DNA of 64,000 bases from Lepus europaeus (taxonomy: Eukaryota; Chordata; Mammalia; Lagomorpha; Leporidae): positions 23,436,266-23,500,265 of the forward strand of contig NC_084837.1 in assembly GCF_033115175.1 (NCBI RefSeq), in the 5' to 3' direction. Below the pieces are notes generated by a model. That model worked only from the letters and a program-made list of their open reading frames with translations, ran no database searches and was not told the origin of the DNA. The position numbers and the translations under genes were made by a program. Below are positions 53,580-64,000 of this stretch, in pieces (the stretch's first letter is position 1; every line of letters starts with the position of its first letter).

Positions 53580-55549
53580 AGAAAACAAGATGAAATGTGC
53601 CTGTTTCTGGACAGTGGAGGCCAAAGAGTGGGATTTCATTCAGAGGCGTAACAGAAGCGACAGTCTCAAGCCAAACATTTTATATAAAGCTGCTTTTGTA
53701 AAAGGAGAATTCTATTAAGTAAACAGTTTGTTTTTTAAAATTGTGCAAAGTCTATGTATTGTGAGTAAAAGTTAACTTTGAGAATGTGGTACAAATTTTC
53801 AAGTTTAATAGCGGATAAAAGCAGGATTATCAAGTGCACATAAGATAAAACCAAGTAAATTATGTTTTAAGTCTTTCAAACTGAAGTTTTGTGTAAGAAA
53901 ACATAATATAAATAAAAGTGTGGCAGATGTGACCAGCCTTCAATAGGAAAGGAAATACACAGACAGCTCGAGCTGGGAGGGACTCCCCATTAGCCACCCG
54001 GGGTGTTTCAGTACACTCAGAGTTGCCAGGTTGTGCAAATAAAAACACAGAATATCCAGTTAGATTTGAATTTCAGAAAAACTAGTTTTTTTTAAAAAGT
54101 GTCTTGCATGCACTATTTCAAGCTTATTTATACTAAAATTTATTCATTGTTTGAAATTCAGATTTAACTGAAAGTCCTGTGTTTTATCTGGCAACCTGAA
54201 AATGTATTGGTATAAAAAGAGTCACTTTTAGGATTCTACTGCTACTTATTTTGGGTTGTTTTGGTGGTAGAAAGGTGCAGTGATCACAGGAGATTTCTAA
54301 AGATGTGAAAAATTAACAGATTATATATTCTCAAGATGCTGACCCTAATCCTGAATACAATTTTGAGGAGACTTTATTTTTATATAATTTCAAATTTACA
54401 GAAATATTTCAACAACAGGACAAATAACTTTTGCCGACAGTCAGCAAGTTTGCTTTATCCTTTCTGCTCTCTGGATTTATATACACACACACGATTTTTC
54501 CCTCAGTCATTTAGAAGTCTGTTCCAGGATCATGCCCGTTTAACCGTAAAACCTTCAGTGTATAAAAGTGAGTAATTTTCTAGAAACGATTTTCTCAGAA
54601 AAAAAAAAAAAAATCCTACACTAAGCCTTAGAATAAAGAATCGTGTCAAGCTCCAACCTAAAGTTCTTGCGTTTTGTCACTGTCTTTATGCTTGATCTGA
54701 CACAGTGATAATTTTAGTTTTTTATACACAAAGCTCATTTTCCTTGCCTCCCTAAAGCTGCACTGTAACTCTGGGAGTTTTTCATCAGTGAAAACTCTTT
54801 ATTGATAAAAATATTTGAAGAGGTTTAGGAATTAATATCACAAGCGATTGTAAGGAAAAAGAAACTGTATACCTCAAACTCAGTGTGCCCTCTGTGTGTG
54901 CGTCTTAGCAGGTGTGACACGCTGAGATGTCCCCTCGTTAGTAAAGCAGGGCTTGTGTATGTAATGTGTACAAATGTCAGTGTACACTTCTGTCTACTTG
55001 CGTCCCTTGTGGCCGGGATCCAGTAAATCTTTGTCAGCCGTGAGTGGCGGATATGCAGTGTACCTGAAGGGAACCAGCAAAGGGCCTGTTGAACTGTGTG
55101 TGTCCTCTTTTCCTTTCCCCCTCATTTGCTCGAGTAGGGCAGGAAAAAAAAAAAAAAGACATGAACTAATTTAAACCAGTCGTCCTGGAGACTCGGAGGA
55201 CTTGACGTGATGGCCTTCTCTAAAAGTTTAAGGATGCTTTTTGGATTCTGAAATACGGAAGATGGACGTAGATGGCAACATTATGCAGATACCTCACTCA
55301 CTCTCATTTTATGCCATCCTCTTTTTTTTTTTTTTTAAATAGCCAATCATTTTGAAAGAATATTCCTTTCACTTTGTCACCTCCCACTTGCTCCTTAACT
55401 AAAATCTGGTATTTAAAGGTTTTCCCATCACCTTTCTGTTACATCGTTGTCTTACCATCTCCATTGCTGTTCCTGGAAGTGCTACACAGACCTGTCTACT
55501 TAGAACCAGCCTATCTCCCTGCTGCCATTGCACGGTATTACCAGAAGCC

Positions 55550-56000
55550 CTCTGAAAACACGACTCCCTCCTTAACACCTCTCTGTGACCTCCTGAACTT
55601 TCAGGAGAAAGCCAGACTCCTTTGCTTCCTGTACAAATTCTTCTCAAATGTCTTCCCTGTCCAGTGTTCTGAGAAAACAGGCTTACGCATTCTCCAGTGA
55701 CCCCAGTGCTGGATTCTTTGCATCAAATGCCGTAACCATGTTGCTGCCAGGAAAATTCCAGACATCCTTGCAAGCCCAGCAAGACATCTCCACCGCGAAA
55801 CCGTACCTTCCTCTTCCCCGTCGCCACTGTAATTACAGCCTACCTCTATCGTGCTTACTGTACTGTATTTGTGTTTCAGAGTCTCCTTTACTAGAATGTG
55901 AGCTCCTTAAGGGCAGGAAAAGGAACTGTTCACCTGGGCATCTCCATGGCACAGCTGTTGGTATATGGACATTTAATAAATGTTTGTTAAATAAACGGTG
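55550..56000 (+). repeat. L2-like LINE 3' end in the ERO1A 3' UTR
   Basis: Ends with TAGAATGTGAGCTCCTTAAG, GGGCAGG and ATTTAATAAATGTTTGTTAA, the recognisable L2 3' end; earlier sequence is diverged. Confidence 0.6.
55975..55995 (+). terminator. ERO1A: Tandem AATAAA signals, probable distal ERO1A polyadenylation site
   Basis: Two AATAAA hexamers (55975-55980 and 55990-55995) are followed by GT-rich sequence (GGTGTGTGAAGTG) that could act as the downstream element. Confidence 0.55.
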
Positions 56001-56020
56001 TGTGAAGTGACAATTTTATT

Positions 56021-56534
56021 ACATTAAAGCTGCTACCTTCGCTCTGTCCACTTCACAGCAAGGAGCAGTACACTCCCAAGGAGTTGAACTGCATTCAGGA
56101 TGTGGCGTGGTCGTGAAAGACCGAAAACTTCCAAGGGAAGAGGCAGCATCGTTGAGGAATTTCTCGAATAGACAGAGCACAGCTGGGATTAGGGCTGAAT
56201 AAATGGGTTCCTATTTAAGATTCTAAGAGGAGGAGAAGAGAGGTTACAAATGATCTCATATAGAAGATTTTTCTTAGCTTAATGTCTGAATAAGGATTGA
56301 ATATATAATCACATTGGTATTTTAAAGTAAAATGTATAGTACTTTATATCAAATTGGTATATAGTACTAAGTGATAAGACATTCTGATGCAATTATAATA
56401 ATACTAAAGGCAAATTCATTTGTAACTCCTGTTTTTTTTTTTTTTCCCCCTTTGGTAGCACTAGCGTTTTTATCTTTATGTGACAGAAACTTAGTGTGGT
56501 CCATTAAGAAAATAAGAAAACCAGACCTCCAAAT
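56021..56534. other. Intergenic sequence between the converging genes
   Basis: No gene, no CSINE. AT-rich with a T-run near 56430. It may belong to the longest 3' UTR forms of either gene. Confidence 0.5.
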
Positions 56535-59132
56535 AAAAGCACAAACACTTTTATTTTTAACAGTATTGGGTGTTTTTTTTTTTGTTTTTTTTGTTACAAC
56601 TTAGTGAAACAACAAATAAATACATTCATTGGCCACAGCTATACTTTTACAGCCAGTCGGAAACTGGTTAGATAGCTGAGAAACACTGTTAAACAATAAA
56701 AAAAGCAGCTATGCATAAAAAAGCCATTTTTGCTATAAATTACATCTTCCATAAAATTACAGCCAACTACAGTGAGTGGTAAAAGTTTCAAAATTAATGA
56801 CCACTCAAATGAAACGATAAAAACAAATACTGCTAACCACTGTAGATTTACACACTAGGCAATGGAAATCACTCGTCTCATCAGTGAACAACAAAAAGGA
56901 AGGTTTGAAGTTGTCGTCATGTGCTTCAGTGCAAGGTGAACAGGGAATTGGTAGCCCTTTGATTTTATCAACAACTATTTCTTTCGAGACCAAACTTAAA
57001 GTGCTCCCAGTGCGTTGCAATTTTTAAGCAAAACGTGGGCCAGAGTTAACCTTTCTTTATCTTTGGTGATATACGGTGTGAAATGGGTGTAAGAAGACAA
57101 ATCCAAGAATTTAGGTACCCTAGTGATAAGAACTAACTTGCAAATCTCAAATTTGGTACAATCAACTAATGCTGCTGAAGGAACCAAATTTTCTTTGAAA
57201 AAGAATTTAAAGTACTCTTCGTTTAGTCAAACAAGATCATCATCTCTGGAAGCCTTACTAGAAAAATTTTATTTTATCACACTGAACCCCAAGGATTAAC
57301 AAACACAGCACAGATCTTTGCTAGCTCTTGGTAATTACATACCTCACATGAATAGCAAAACAAACTGGGCATTCTGCAAAGAAACCTAGGAACTGAAGTC
57401 ACAGTGGAAACACACTGTTACGTTGTTCATAGTAATGCTATGAATTTTAAAATAATTTGGTTATAATGAGAGAATTTATAAACAAATGCAAAGTAACACT
57501 TGTAAGTATGCTTCTGATTGAATTTACAGTTATTAGCATTAAAAGAAGAAATTTGGCTGTGGCCCAGCCTCCTGAAAGATAGAAAGCTTTAAACAATTTC
57601 ATTTTTTCCTTAGGGTTTCACTGTTAACACTTTTGTGGAGTTACCGCATCAGGTATGAAGAAGTTCAAAGATATCTTAAGTAAAACAACTTTTTAATGAA
57701 AATAGAAGACAGAACAGTTGTACTAATTCCAGTTCTGAAGAAATAGATGAGCACACAATTGTGCATAATTAGTTGTCCTTAAGCACGTTGTGACAACTTC
57801 CCAATGTTGCCTGTTCCCTTGGCATCTTGAGGTATTCAGCATGTACTTTTCAGACAGACACTAGTAGAAAGTGCATTTACAAATTCTGTGTTATCTATGT
57901 TCACCAAATATAAATTCTTTAGAATTGGGGTAGGATGTTCACGTCAGTTTTAATTTTAAAAGTACTCCAATATTATTAACCTCTATACCTACCTAGTTCA
58001 TACATTTACCAAAGTTTGCTTTGTTATTCAGTCTAGTGCTGGGATTAATTTGAATTCAATTTAATTTGGCTTTGCCCATTTACAAAGTATAAAAATGTGA
58101 AAATTAAAGGAGGAATTGTGTGTCTTACAAAGTATTGCACTTGAGTTCATGGCAATAGCATATCATGGTTTAATTTACCTGAGGACGATCCTGATTCAGT
58201 GAGATCAGTTAGATCTTGCTTCAAATAAATCGAATGCTTTTGAAAATGTATTCACGTTTTAACTTGACTTCACATTTTATAAATCTCAAATGCATCTGTA
58301 AACTTGTTTAGTCCCAAGAAGTTTCTGGTAAAATCTTCCTATGCAAAAATCTCTATTGCTTTCTTGAAGAATCATGCTTAAATTACCACATATATCTTAA
58401 TCATACAAAATAATTGCTTGAGTGCTTCTAATCAGAGGAGCCACACAATTTTCACAGGTATGTGTTGCTCTTGAACCAACTGCCATGGCTTTCCAAAGAA
58501 TGCTGCTGGTCATCACTGAGAAGAATGACCACTGTAATTTGTCTAAAGTGATTGTTTGAATAATTTAAATTGGTATATTAAAATCATGCTTATGAGAACT
58601 GTCTTCAATGATTACATTATTTTAGATTTTTAAAAATAATATTTTTATGCCTTCATTCTGTGCACTGTTCACACTATAAATCTGTAATGGGGTAAGAATT
58701 CCACACAGAGAACAACCAGTGAATACACAGGCTTTGATTTACGTAGGAAAGCTGCCTTCCAGATTGGTGTACGGTAACGTTCCAGGGCGGACACTGGAGT
58801 ATGACTTTGGGGACTGCAGTGTATACTCTTCCAGATCAAAGGTCAAAGTGCAAATATGCAAGTATGCATCTGATGTTCCAAAGTCAGGGTGTTTGGAGGC
58901 CATCAAGTGCCTTGAGATCTCATCTCTCTTCTACTCCAGTCTTTCCGTTTTATTTCATGTTACTGTGCAGAGATCAAAAGTAGTAGTTGTGGTCTCCACC
59001 AGACTCAGCCACATTTCCAGATTTTGTCTTCAGTTGCAACAAATAATGGAATGTTTACATAGATGGAATTTAAACATGTCGAATATACACATTTATGAAA
59101 AACAATTCAAGAATCACAACTTGATAATGCTG
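56535..59132 (-). other. GPR137C: GPR137C 3' untranslated region (extent inferred)
   Basis: About 2.6 kb of unique, AT-rich DNA free of CSINEs follows the GPR137C stop, which is striking against the dense repeats elsewhere and typical of a conserved 3' UTR. A strong candidate end is AATAAA on the - strand (56555-56550) followed by GTGTTTGTGCTTTTATTT. A later - strand AATAAA lies at 56020-56015. Open frames in this stretch are chance. Confidence 0.6.
56550..56555 (-). terminator. GPR137C: Candidate GPR137C polyadenylation signal
   Basis: AATAAA on the - strand with a GT/T-rich downstream element within 20 nt. It lies about 2.6 kb after the stop, at the edge of the repeat-free block. Confidence 0.5.
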
Positions 59133-59310
59133 TCAGTTCTGTGGTGTTACATATAAGCTATGGTGATTGTTCATATCTAGATTACTACAAGTAAAGAGCA
59201 AAGGAGCAGTATCTGTCACAGGTCCATTCAGGTGGGGGGTGACTGTGTAACTGCTGCTGCCACACCCAGTCATGGTGCCGTACCAGCCCAAACTTTGCGA
59301 ATTTGATAAG
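59133..59310 (-). CDS. GPR137C: GPR137C last coding exon and stop
   Basis: The first base completes the split Ser codon, then 58 codons and TGA (59135-59133). It is rich in Ser, Gly and Thr ([20 protein letters not shown]) and ends LYVTPQN. The acceptor is preceded by a GTTGTTGTTG run rather than a strong pyrimidine tract. Confidence 0.95.
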
Positions 59311-62300
59311 CTGCAACAACAACAAAAAAGGGCAAAGAAGCCATAGGACTGCGATCAGAATACAAGAAGCCACACTGGCATTGCTGAAAATCTTTCAGTG
59401 AATTTAAAACTACAGTTAGTGTCAAATATATTGAAATACGTTCTTTACCAAATAACGAATTTCTATGCAACTTAATGGTTTTTCCATTATCCTTGAGCCT
59501 GCACCACATATTACATAAAGATGAGTAAATGCCAATTGGTATAGTGATTACTGTATGGTAGGCTGTATTCTAAGATACGTGTCTATGTATATACACATAC
59601 CAATCTTCACAACAATCCAGTGAAAAAGGTTCTGTTATTCCTATTTTGTTTTTCAGACTTGCTTTTCTTTTTATCATCCCCATTTTAGAGATGAACAACT
59701 AGCTCCAAAAAAGGTTAAGTGACTTGTCCAGGGAAAGTTAGGGTTACAGAAAATGTAGTATCAAGATGAAAGAATCACACAGGTGTGCATTAAGATTTTC
59801 CCTTTGTCCTGACAAGTAGCTGACAATATACCAGTTAATTAGCTGCGATGGTTTTGGAACAAGGAGGGCCTGGCATTTCCTATGGCATCTAAGGTTCCTA
59901 AGAGTTTTCTCAAGGTTTTCTCTGTGGATGCTGAATAGCGCTAAGGGTAAGGGCACAGATATATAATCACGGTGACAGTATTCTTTCCCTGCTGTTCCCC
60001 CTCCCTTCTGAACCAACATAGGATCCTCTAACAACATGATACGATTTTACCTTCAAAAGGCATTTCTTGTAGCACAGTACTCCACAGACTTTGAATCAGA
60101 TGGCAGGTCCCACTGTGGGTTTAACATCTACAACTTGAAGCTCCTATATTATATGATCTTATTTAAAGGCATATCACCAAATCACCCTTTTCATATTTTG
60201 GTGAAAGCTTACCTTTGTTCACAATCTATTTCAGTGCTAATTCAGTAACTTTTGTTATATTTACCTTCCTTCTCTTGAACTACCCAGTCTTGGCAAGTCA
60301 TCATCACTGTCATATCGTCTTGGATTGTCAAAAAAGTAAGCTCTGGAACTGTAACTGTGACTGTTTATCATGCCAGCAGGTGCCTGTGAACAGAGCATTA
60401 CATAGCATATCAGGGTCTATGTTTCATACAAGAGAGTTGGCTAAACTCTGTAATGATTTTTAGTCTTAAACTTGGTCAAAAATAGGAAATCAATGTAAAT
60501 GTCCCACAATTGTTTCCAAAAACAAGGAGAAGCAGCATTGGAATATTATGGTATCATACCAAATTCTGGTTCAGTCTCTGTGCACGGAAAAAGAGTACCA
60601 CTGCCCATGCTGGCACATGTTCCCACAGGAAGAGGACCATTCCGAACGCTATGTACTCTTCTCCACTTATGTCTTCTACATGAGCCTGTAAATATAACAT
60701 GGCAGAGACATTTATATGTCTGTATTATGTATAAGAAATCACCATCCACAATTAACTTGTTTAACTGAGTACATTAGAGTATCAACTACAGGTATATGAA
60801 TGCTAACATTTTCTGTTTTGTCATTTCTCTTACGAAACTTATCCATTAAGGGACATAAAGATACTCTGATGTTAAGTAGAACAGAAAGCTGCTAACTTCC
60901 TCAATGCATCAGTTTGTGGAGATAATTTTAATATTTGGGTAACACAGAATGATCTCACGTGTGGGCCCACAGTCTGTAGAGAGTTACTTATATAGTAACT
61001 ACTATTGTTCCAGTGCTTCATGGGCAAAATAGTACTTACTCAGAGTTATACCTGTAAAGAAATGTGACCTGTTAAGTCACTCAGCTCAACGGCCACTTAA
61101 AGTATGCTTTTGGGCCTAGCTTACATAATGAATTTGTTTCTGTCCTATCAGATGTTGGAAGAAGGAAATGGGAGAAGTAGTGAAGATAATCAGCCACATA
61201 GAACCATGTATAAAAGTTCCTTCTTAGAACAATAAATGAAAAATGGCATTCCAGGATGCCTTGCATTCAGTACAAAGTTAAATTAATATAAAGACCTGAA
61301 ACAGAGTACTGAAGATTACTGTAGCAAATATCTGGACAGCCAAGTAACCATGAATGCTGTCCTGTTATTAAGACTGATAACACCGAAGCTGGCATTATCG
61401 TACAGTGGATTAAGCCATGGCACGTGATGGCGGCATCTCACATGAGTGCCAGTTGGAGCACTGGCTGCTTCACTTCCAGTCCAGCTCCCTACAAATGTAC
61501 CTGACAAAGGATTGGAACATGGCCCAAGTGCTTGTGCCCCTGTCACCCATATGGGAGACTCAGATGGAGCTCCAGGCTCCTGGCTGCAGTCTGGCTCAAC
61601 TCTGGCAGTGCAGCTATTTGAGGAATGAACCAGTCTGTGGAAGATCCCTCTCTCTCTGTACATCTGCCTTTCAATAAATGCTAAAAGACTGGTAATGTCA
61701 GTGAAACAAGGAACATCATTATTCAAATATCTAGAGCTAAACAAATACTAAAACTAAACAAAGTTCTTGGTTGGGGGAAGTTAATTTCTTCCTAACAATT
61801 TAAAGACAGACCCAAATTCACTGGCTAATGATAGGAAGCTAATTCACCAAAGAAGATTTTTACATAAATTTTTGTTGTTTAGATTTCTTTCTGTAAAACA
61901 GTTTTATTTATTTATTTATTTATTTTTTTAAATTTGAGGGGCAAAGAGACAGAATGGGAGAGGAACACAGAGAGGAGAGAGAAGAGAGTGAGCGTATTCC
62001 ATTCCTCTAGTTCACTTCCCTGTGCCTGCCATGGGCCAGGCTGGGCCAGGCTGAAGCCGGCAGCTGGGAATTTAACCCAAGTCTCTCACGTAGGTGAACC
62101 CAACCGCTTGAGCCATCACCGCTGCCTCGCAGGGTCTGCATTAGGAGGACAGAGCCAAGAGCTGCAGCCAAGTACGGTAGTCTGATGTGGGGTGTACGCA
62201 TCTTAACTATCAGGCCAAAGACTGCTGTGAAAATGATGTCTTTTTTAATGTTTTCTTTCTTTTTCAGAAAGATTTATTTAGTTATGACAGCAGCTGCTTT

Positions 62301-63736
62301 ACCCACTATGCCACAATGCTGGTCCCGAAAATGATGATTTTTAAAAAAGATATCATGGAAAAAAAAAAAAAGACCTAAATGAATGATCTCTGTGAGTGAG
62401 ATCCCAGTGGAAAGAACGGGGCCATCAAAGAAGGAGGTACCCTTCTCCGAAGGGAGGAGAGAACCTCCACTTTGACTATGACCCTATCGGAATAAGATCA
62501 AAGTCAGCGAACTCTAAAGGCTTCCATAGCCCTGGCAACTCATGACTAGAGCCTAGGGAGATTACTGACGCCATGAACAGGAGTGTCAAATTGTTAAGTC
62601 AGCAACAGGAGTCACTGTGTACTTACACCCCATGTGGGATCTGTCCCTAATGTGTCATCTAAAGCCAAGTGATGCTATGACTGGTACTGAAACAGTATTT
62701 TTATACTTTGCGTTTCTGTGTGGGCACAGACTGATGAGGTCTTTTCTAATTATATACTGAAGTGATCTTCTGTATATAAAGAGAATTGGAAATGAAAAAA
62801 AAAAAAACAACCTGGTGTTAAAATGGAAATGGCATAGAAAATTAATTAATTTGAAAAAAAAAATTATGTAGGATCTCTGTCTTTAATGTGCTGTACATTG
62901 CTATTTAATGCTATAATTAGTAATCCAATGGTAGTTTTTTCACTTGATGTTGCTATATGGGCAAAATGTTGAAATCTTTACCTAATATATACTAAACTGA
63001 TCTTCTGTATACAAAGAGAATTGAAAATGAATCTTTACATGAATGGAAGGGGAAAGGGAGCGGGAAAGGGGAGGGTTGCGGGTGGGAGGGAAGCTATGGG
63101 AGGGGAGAAGCCATTGTAACCCATAAGCTATACTTTGGAAATTTATATTCATTAAATAAAAGTTTAATTAAAAAAAAAGATTTATTTGAAAAGAGAGAGC
63201 TTGATCCTCCATTTGCTGGTTCACTCTGCAAATGGCCACAAAACCCTATGCTAGTTCAGGCTGAAACCAGAAGCCTAGAACTCCATCCAGGCCTCCCACG
63301 TGGGCCATCTCCTGCTGCTTTTCCAAGTGCATTAGCAGGGAGCTGGATCAGAAGTGGAGCAGCTGGACTCGAACCACTGCTCCTATATGGATGCCAGTGT
63401 TGCACGCAGTGGTTGAACGCACTGTGCTACAATGGCAGCCTGCAGATGATGATTTTTAAATACAGAGCTTTGAATCTGATTCCTCATAGTAGACAGAGAT
63501 CCCATGAAAGTGTTTGTAGGTCAAATGCTAAAAAATCCTCCTTCTGAAGGCTAACAATTACCACATTGTATGTGGTAGGTACTTACCTTATCTGACAGAT
63601 TATCCCAACCATAATTAAACGGACTTTCTAGTGTATCCTGAGAGATGGTGATCACCACCAAATTATAACAAGCTCTGGAAGAGTAGAGAAGAATGACTAC
63701 AGAGCCTACAACGACAATCTGGCACAGAGACATACC
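59133..63736 (-). CDS. GPR137C: GPR137C, C-terminal part (last four coding exons)
   Basis: This is the 3' part of GPR137C, a multi-pass lysosomal membrane protein; the GPR137 family is linked to Rag GTPase/mTORC1 control. Exons on the - strand, in transcript order, are 63736-63587, 60685-60560, 60383-60265 and 59310-59133. Phases agree, giving 190 codons plus stop. They encode two membrane segments, the family tail motif [15 protein letters not shown] and a Ser/Gly-rich C-terminus ending [10 protein letters not shown]. The 5' exons lie beyond the window end; nothing recognisable as the preceding exon is in 63737-64000. Identification rests on strong resemblance to remembered human GPR137C and GPR137B sequence. 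No break is seen. Confidence 0.95.
60265..60383 (-). CDS. GPR137C: GPR137C internal exon (conserved cytoplasmic tail motif)
   Basis: 119 nt encoding [20 protein letters not shown] and the acidic run [13 protein letters not shown] shared across the GPR137 family. The acceptor is CTGTTCACAG and the donor GTAAAT; it ends after two bases of a Ser codon. Confidence 0.96.
60560..60685 (-). CDS. GPR137C: GPR137C internal exon (last transmembrane segment)
   Basis: 126 nt, 42 codons. It starts [16 protein letters not shown] and holds the hydrophobic stretch [20 protein letters not shown], then RAQRLNQNL. The acceptor is ATTTACAG and the donor GTATGA. Confidence 0.96.
61380..61690 (+). repeat. CSINE, antisense to GPR137C
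   Basis: GAAGCTGGCATTATCGTACAG head region and tail CTGCCTTTCAATAAATG. Confidence 0.8.
61895..62220 (-). repeat. CSINE, old copy
   Basis: (TTTA)n at 61903-61925, diverged body, end ATCAGGCCAAAG. Confidence 0.7.
62239..62326 (-). repeat. CSINE with large internal deletion and target duplication
   Basis: Keeps only AAAGATTTATTTAG and the head CACAATGCTGGTCCC; flanked by GAAAATGATG at 62229-62238 and 62327-62336. Confidence 0.8.
62352..63172 (+). mobile_element. Lagomorph L1 3' UTR, inserted in a CSINE tail
   Basis: 5'-truncated L1 with doubled 3' UTR unit, a G-rich tract (63045-63115) and AATAAA before poly-A. Short flanks AAAAAAGAT at 62343-62351 and 63173-63181. Confidence 0.9.
63173..63445 (-). 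repeat. CSINE split from its left target duplication by an L1
   Basis: Antisense copy starting AAAGATTTATTTG; the right flank ATGATGATTTTTAAA (63446-63460) matches 62331-62345 beyond the L1. Confidence 0.88.
63587..63736 (-). CDS. GPR137C: GPR137C internal exon (transmembrane segment)
   Basis: 150 nt, phase 0 at both ends, 50 codons. It begins [20 protein letters not shown], a hydrophobic membrane segment, then [14 protein letters not shown] and a Trp/Asn-rich loop ending NLSDK. The acceptor is TTTCTTTTAG and the donor GTAAGT on the - strand. It aligns closely with the matching GPR137B segment. Confidence 0.96.
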
Positions 63737-64000
63737 CTAAAAGAAATGAAAATCATCGTCACAGTCTGCACATTTGTCATGAAGTTATTCATCCATACAC
63801 AGTATGGTCACTGCTTGCAAAGTACTCCTGGAAAGCAGAGAAAGCACGTACTCAAATATACCCTTGATTATCTGGCCTTCAAACTCCCTTCCCAGAAGAG
63901 CTTGTGGTTAATAGCTACAAGTTAGTATGTTGCAAACGTGCCAGGCAGCTGGAAGAAGACTGTTCTCCAAGGTTACCTTATTTTCTTAAGTAACATGAAT

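Larger units (their letters stand above)
53580..56000 (+). other. ERO1A: ERO1A 3' untranslated region (extent inferred)
   Basis: About 2.4 kb after the stop without a CSINE. AATAAA signals occur at 53911-53916, 54038-54043, 54632-54637, 55975-55980 and 55990-55995, so short and long 3' UTR forms are possible. The distal part is L2-like. The used sites cannot be chosen from sequence alone. Confidence 0.65.

Noticed and set aside
55374-56010. Overlapping 108- and 120-codon + strand frames
   Set aside because: They are in the ERO1A 3' UTR and L2-like DNA. Sequence shows no known domain.
58719-59156. 145-codon + strand frame near 59 kb
   Set aside because: It lies antisense to the GPR137C last exon and 3' UTR, which have clear protein support.
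63737-64000. Preceding GPR137C exon
   Set aside because: The - strand reading shows no fitting transmembrane coding segment with splice sites; it probably lies beyond the window.

Overview
The window is vertebrate nuclear DNA, almost certainly from a lagomorph and most likely rabbit. It is packed with tRNA-derived C-repeat SINEs (CSINEs) of the lagomorph type, carries lagomorph-type L1 elements, and holds two well-conserved mammalian genes split into exons with GT-AG introns. No prokaryotic features, CRISPR arrays or operons are present.

The main gene is ERO1A (ERO1-alpha, the ER oxidoreductin that oxidises protein disulfide isomerase). It lies complete on the + strand: a CpG-island promoter and first exon near 1.6 kb, then 16 coding exons to a stop at 53579. 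The exon lengths sum to 1407 nt, or 468 codons plus stop, the same as my recollection of the human protein. All catalytic, regulatory and structural cysteines and the FAD contacts fall at the expected positions. Exon 9 is a 12-nt microexon and introns 5, 10 and 14 are only 102, 123 and 88 nt.

The second gene is GPR137C on the - strand (a GPR137-family lysosomal multi-pass membrane protein). Only its last four coding exons are in the window (63736 down to 59133), followed by a long 3' UTR. The two genes converge tail to tail, with candidate polyadenylation signals on opposite strands a few tens of bases apart near 56.0 kb. This arrangement agrees with the human ERO1A-GPR137C gene order known to me.

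Introns and flanks are mostly transposons: about 60 CSINEs, strongly biased to antisense inside ERO1A; three lagomorph L1 copies (11.1-11.8, 26.0-29.0 and 62.4-63.2 kb); ancient L1M, L2 and DNA-transposon relics. Several insertions are nested with clean target-site duplications, so their order can be read.

I found no new multi-gene system. The items most worth following up are a possible unannotated frame-breaking ('poison') exon in intron 4 (20744-20964), a 3'-end retrocopy of an unidentified transcript (33672-34071), an internal duplication in the L1 3' UTR present in only some copies, and the tail-to-tail polyadenylation region. All coordinates were read by eye; repeat boundaries are good to about 5-20 bases unless target duplications are given.
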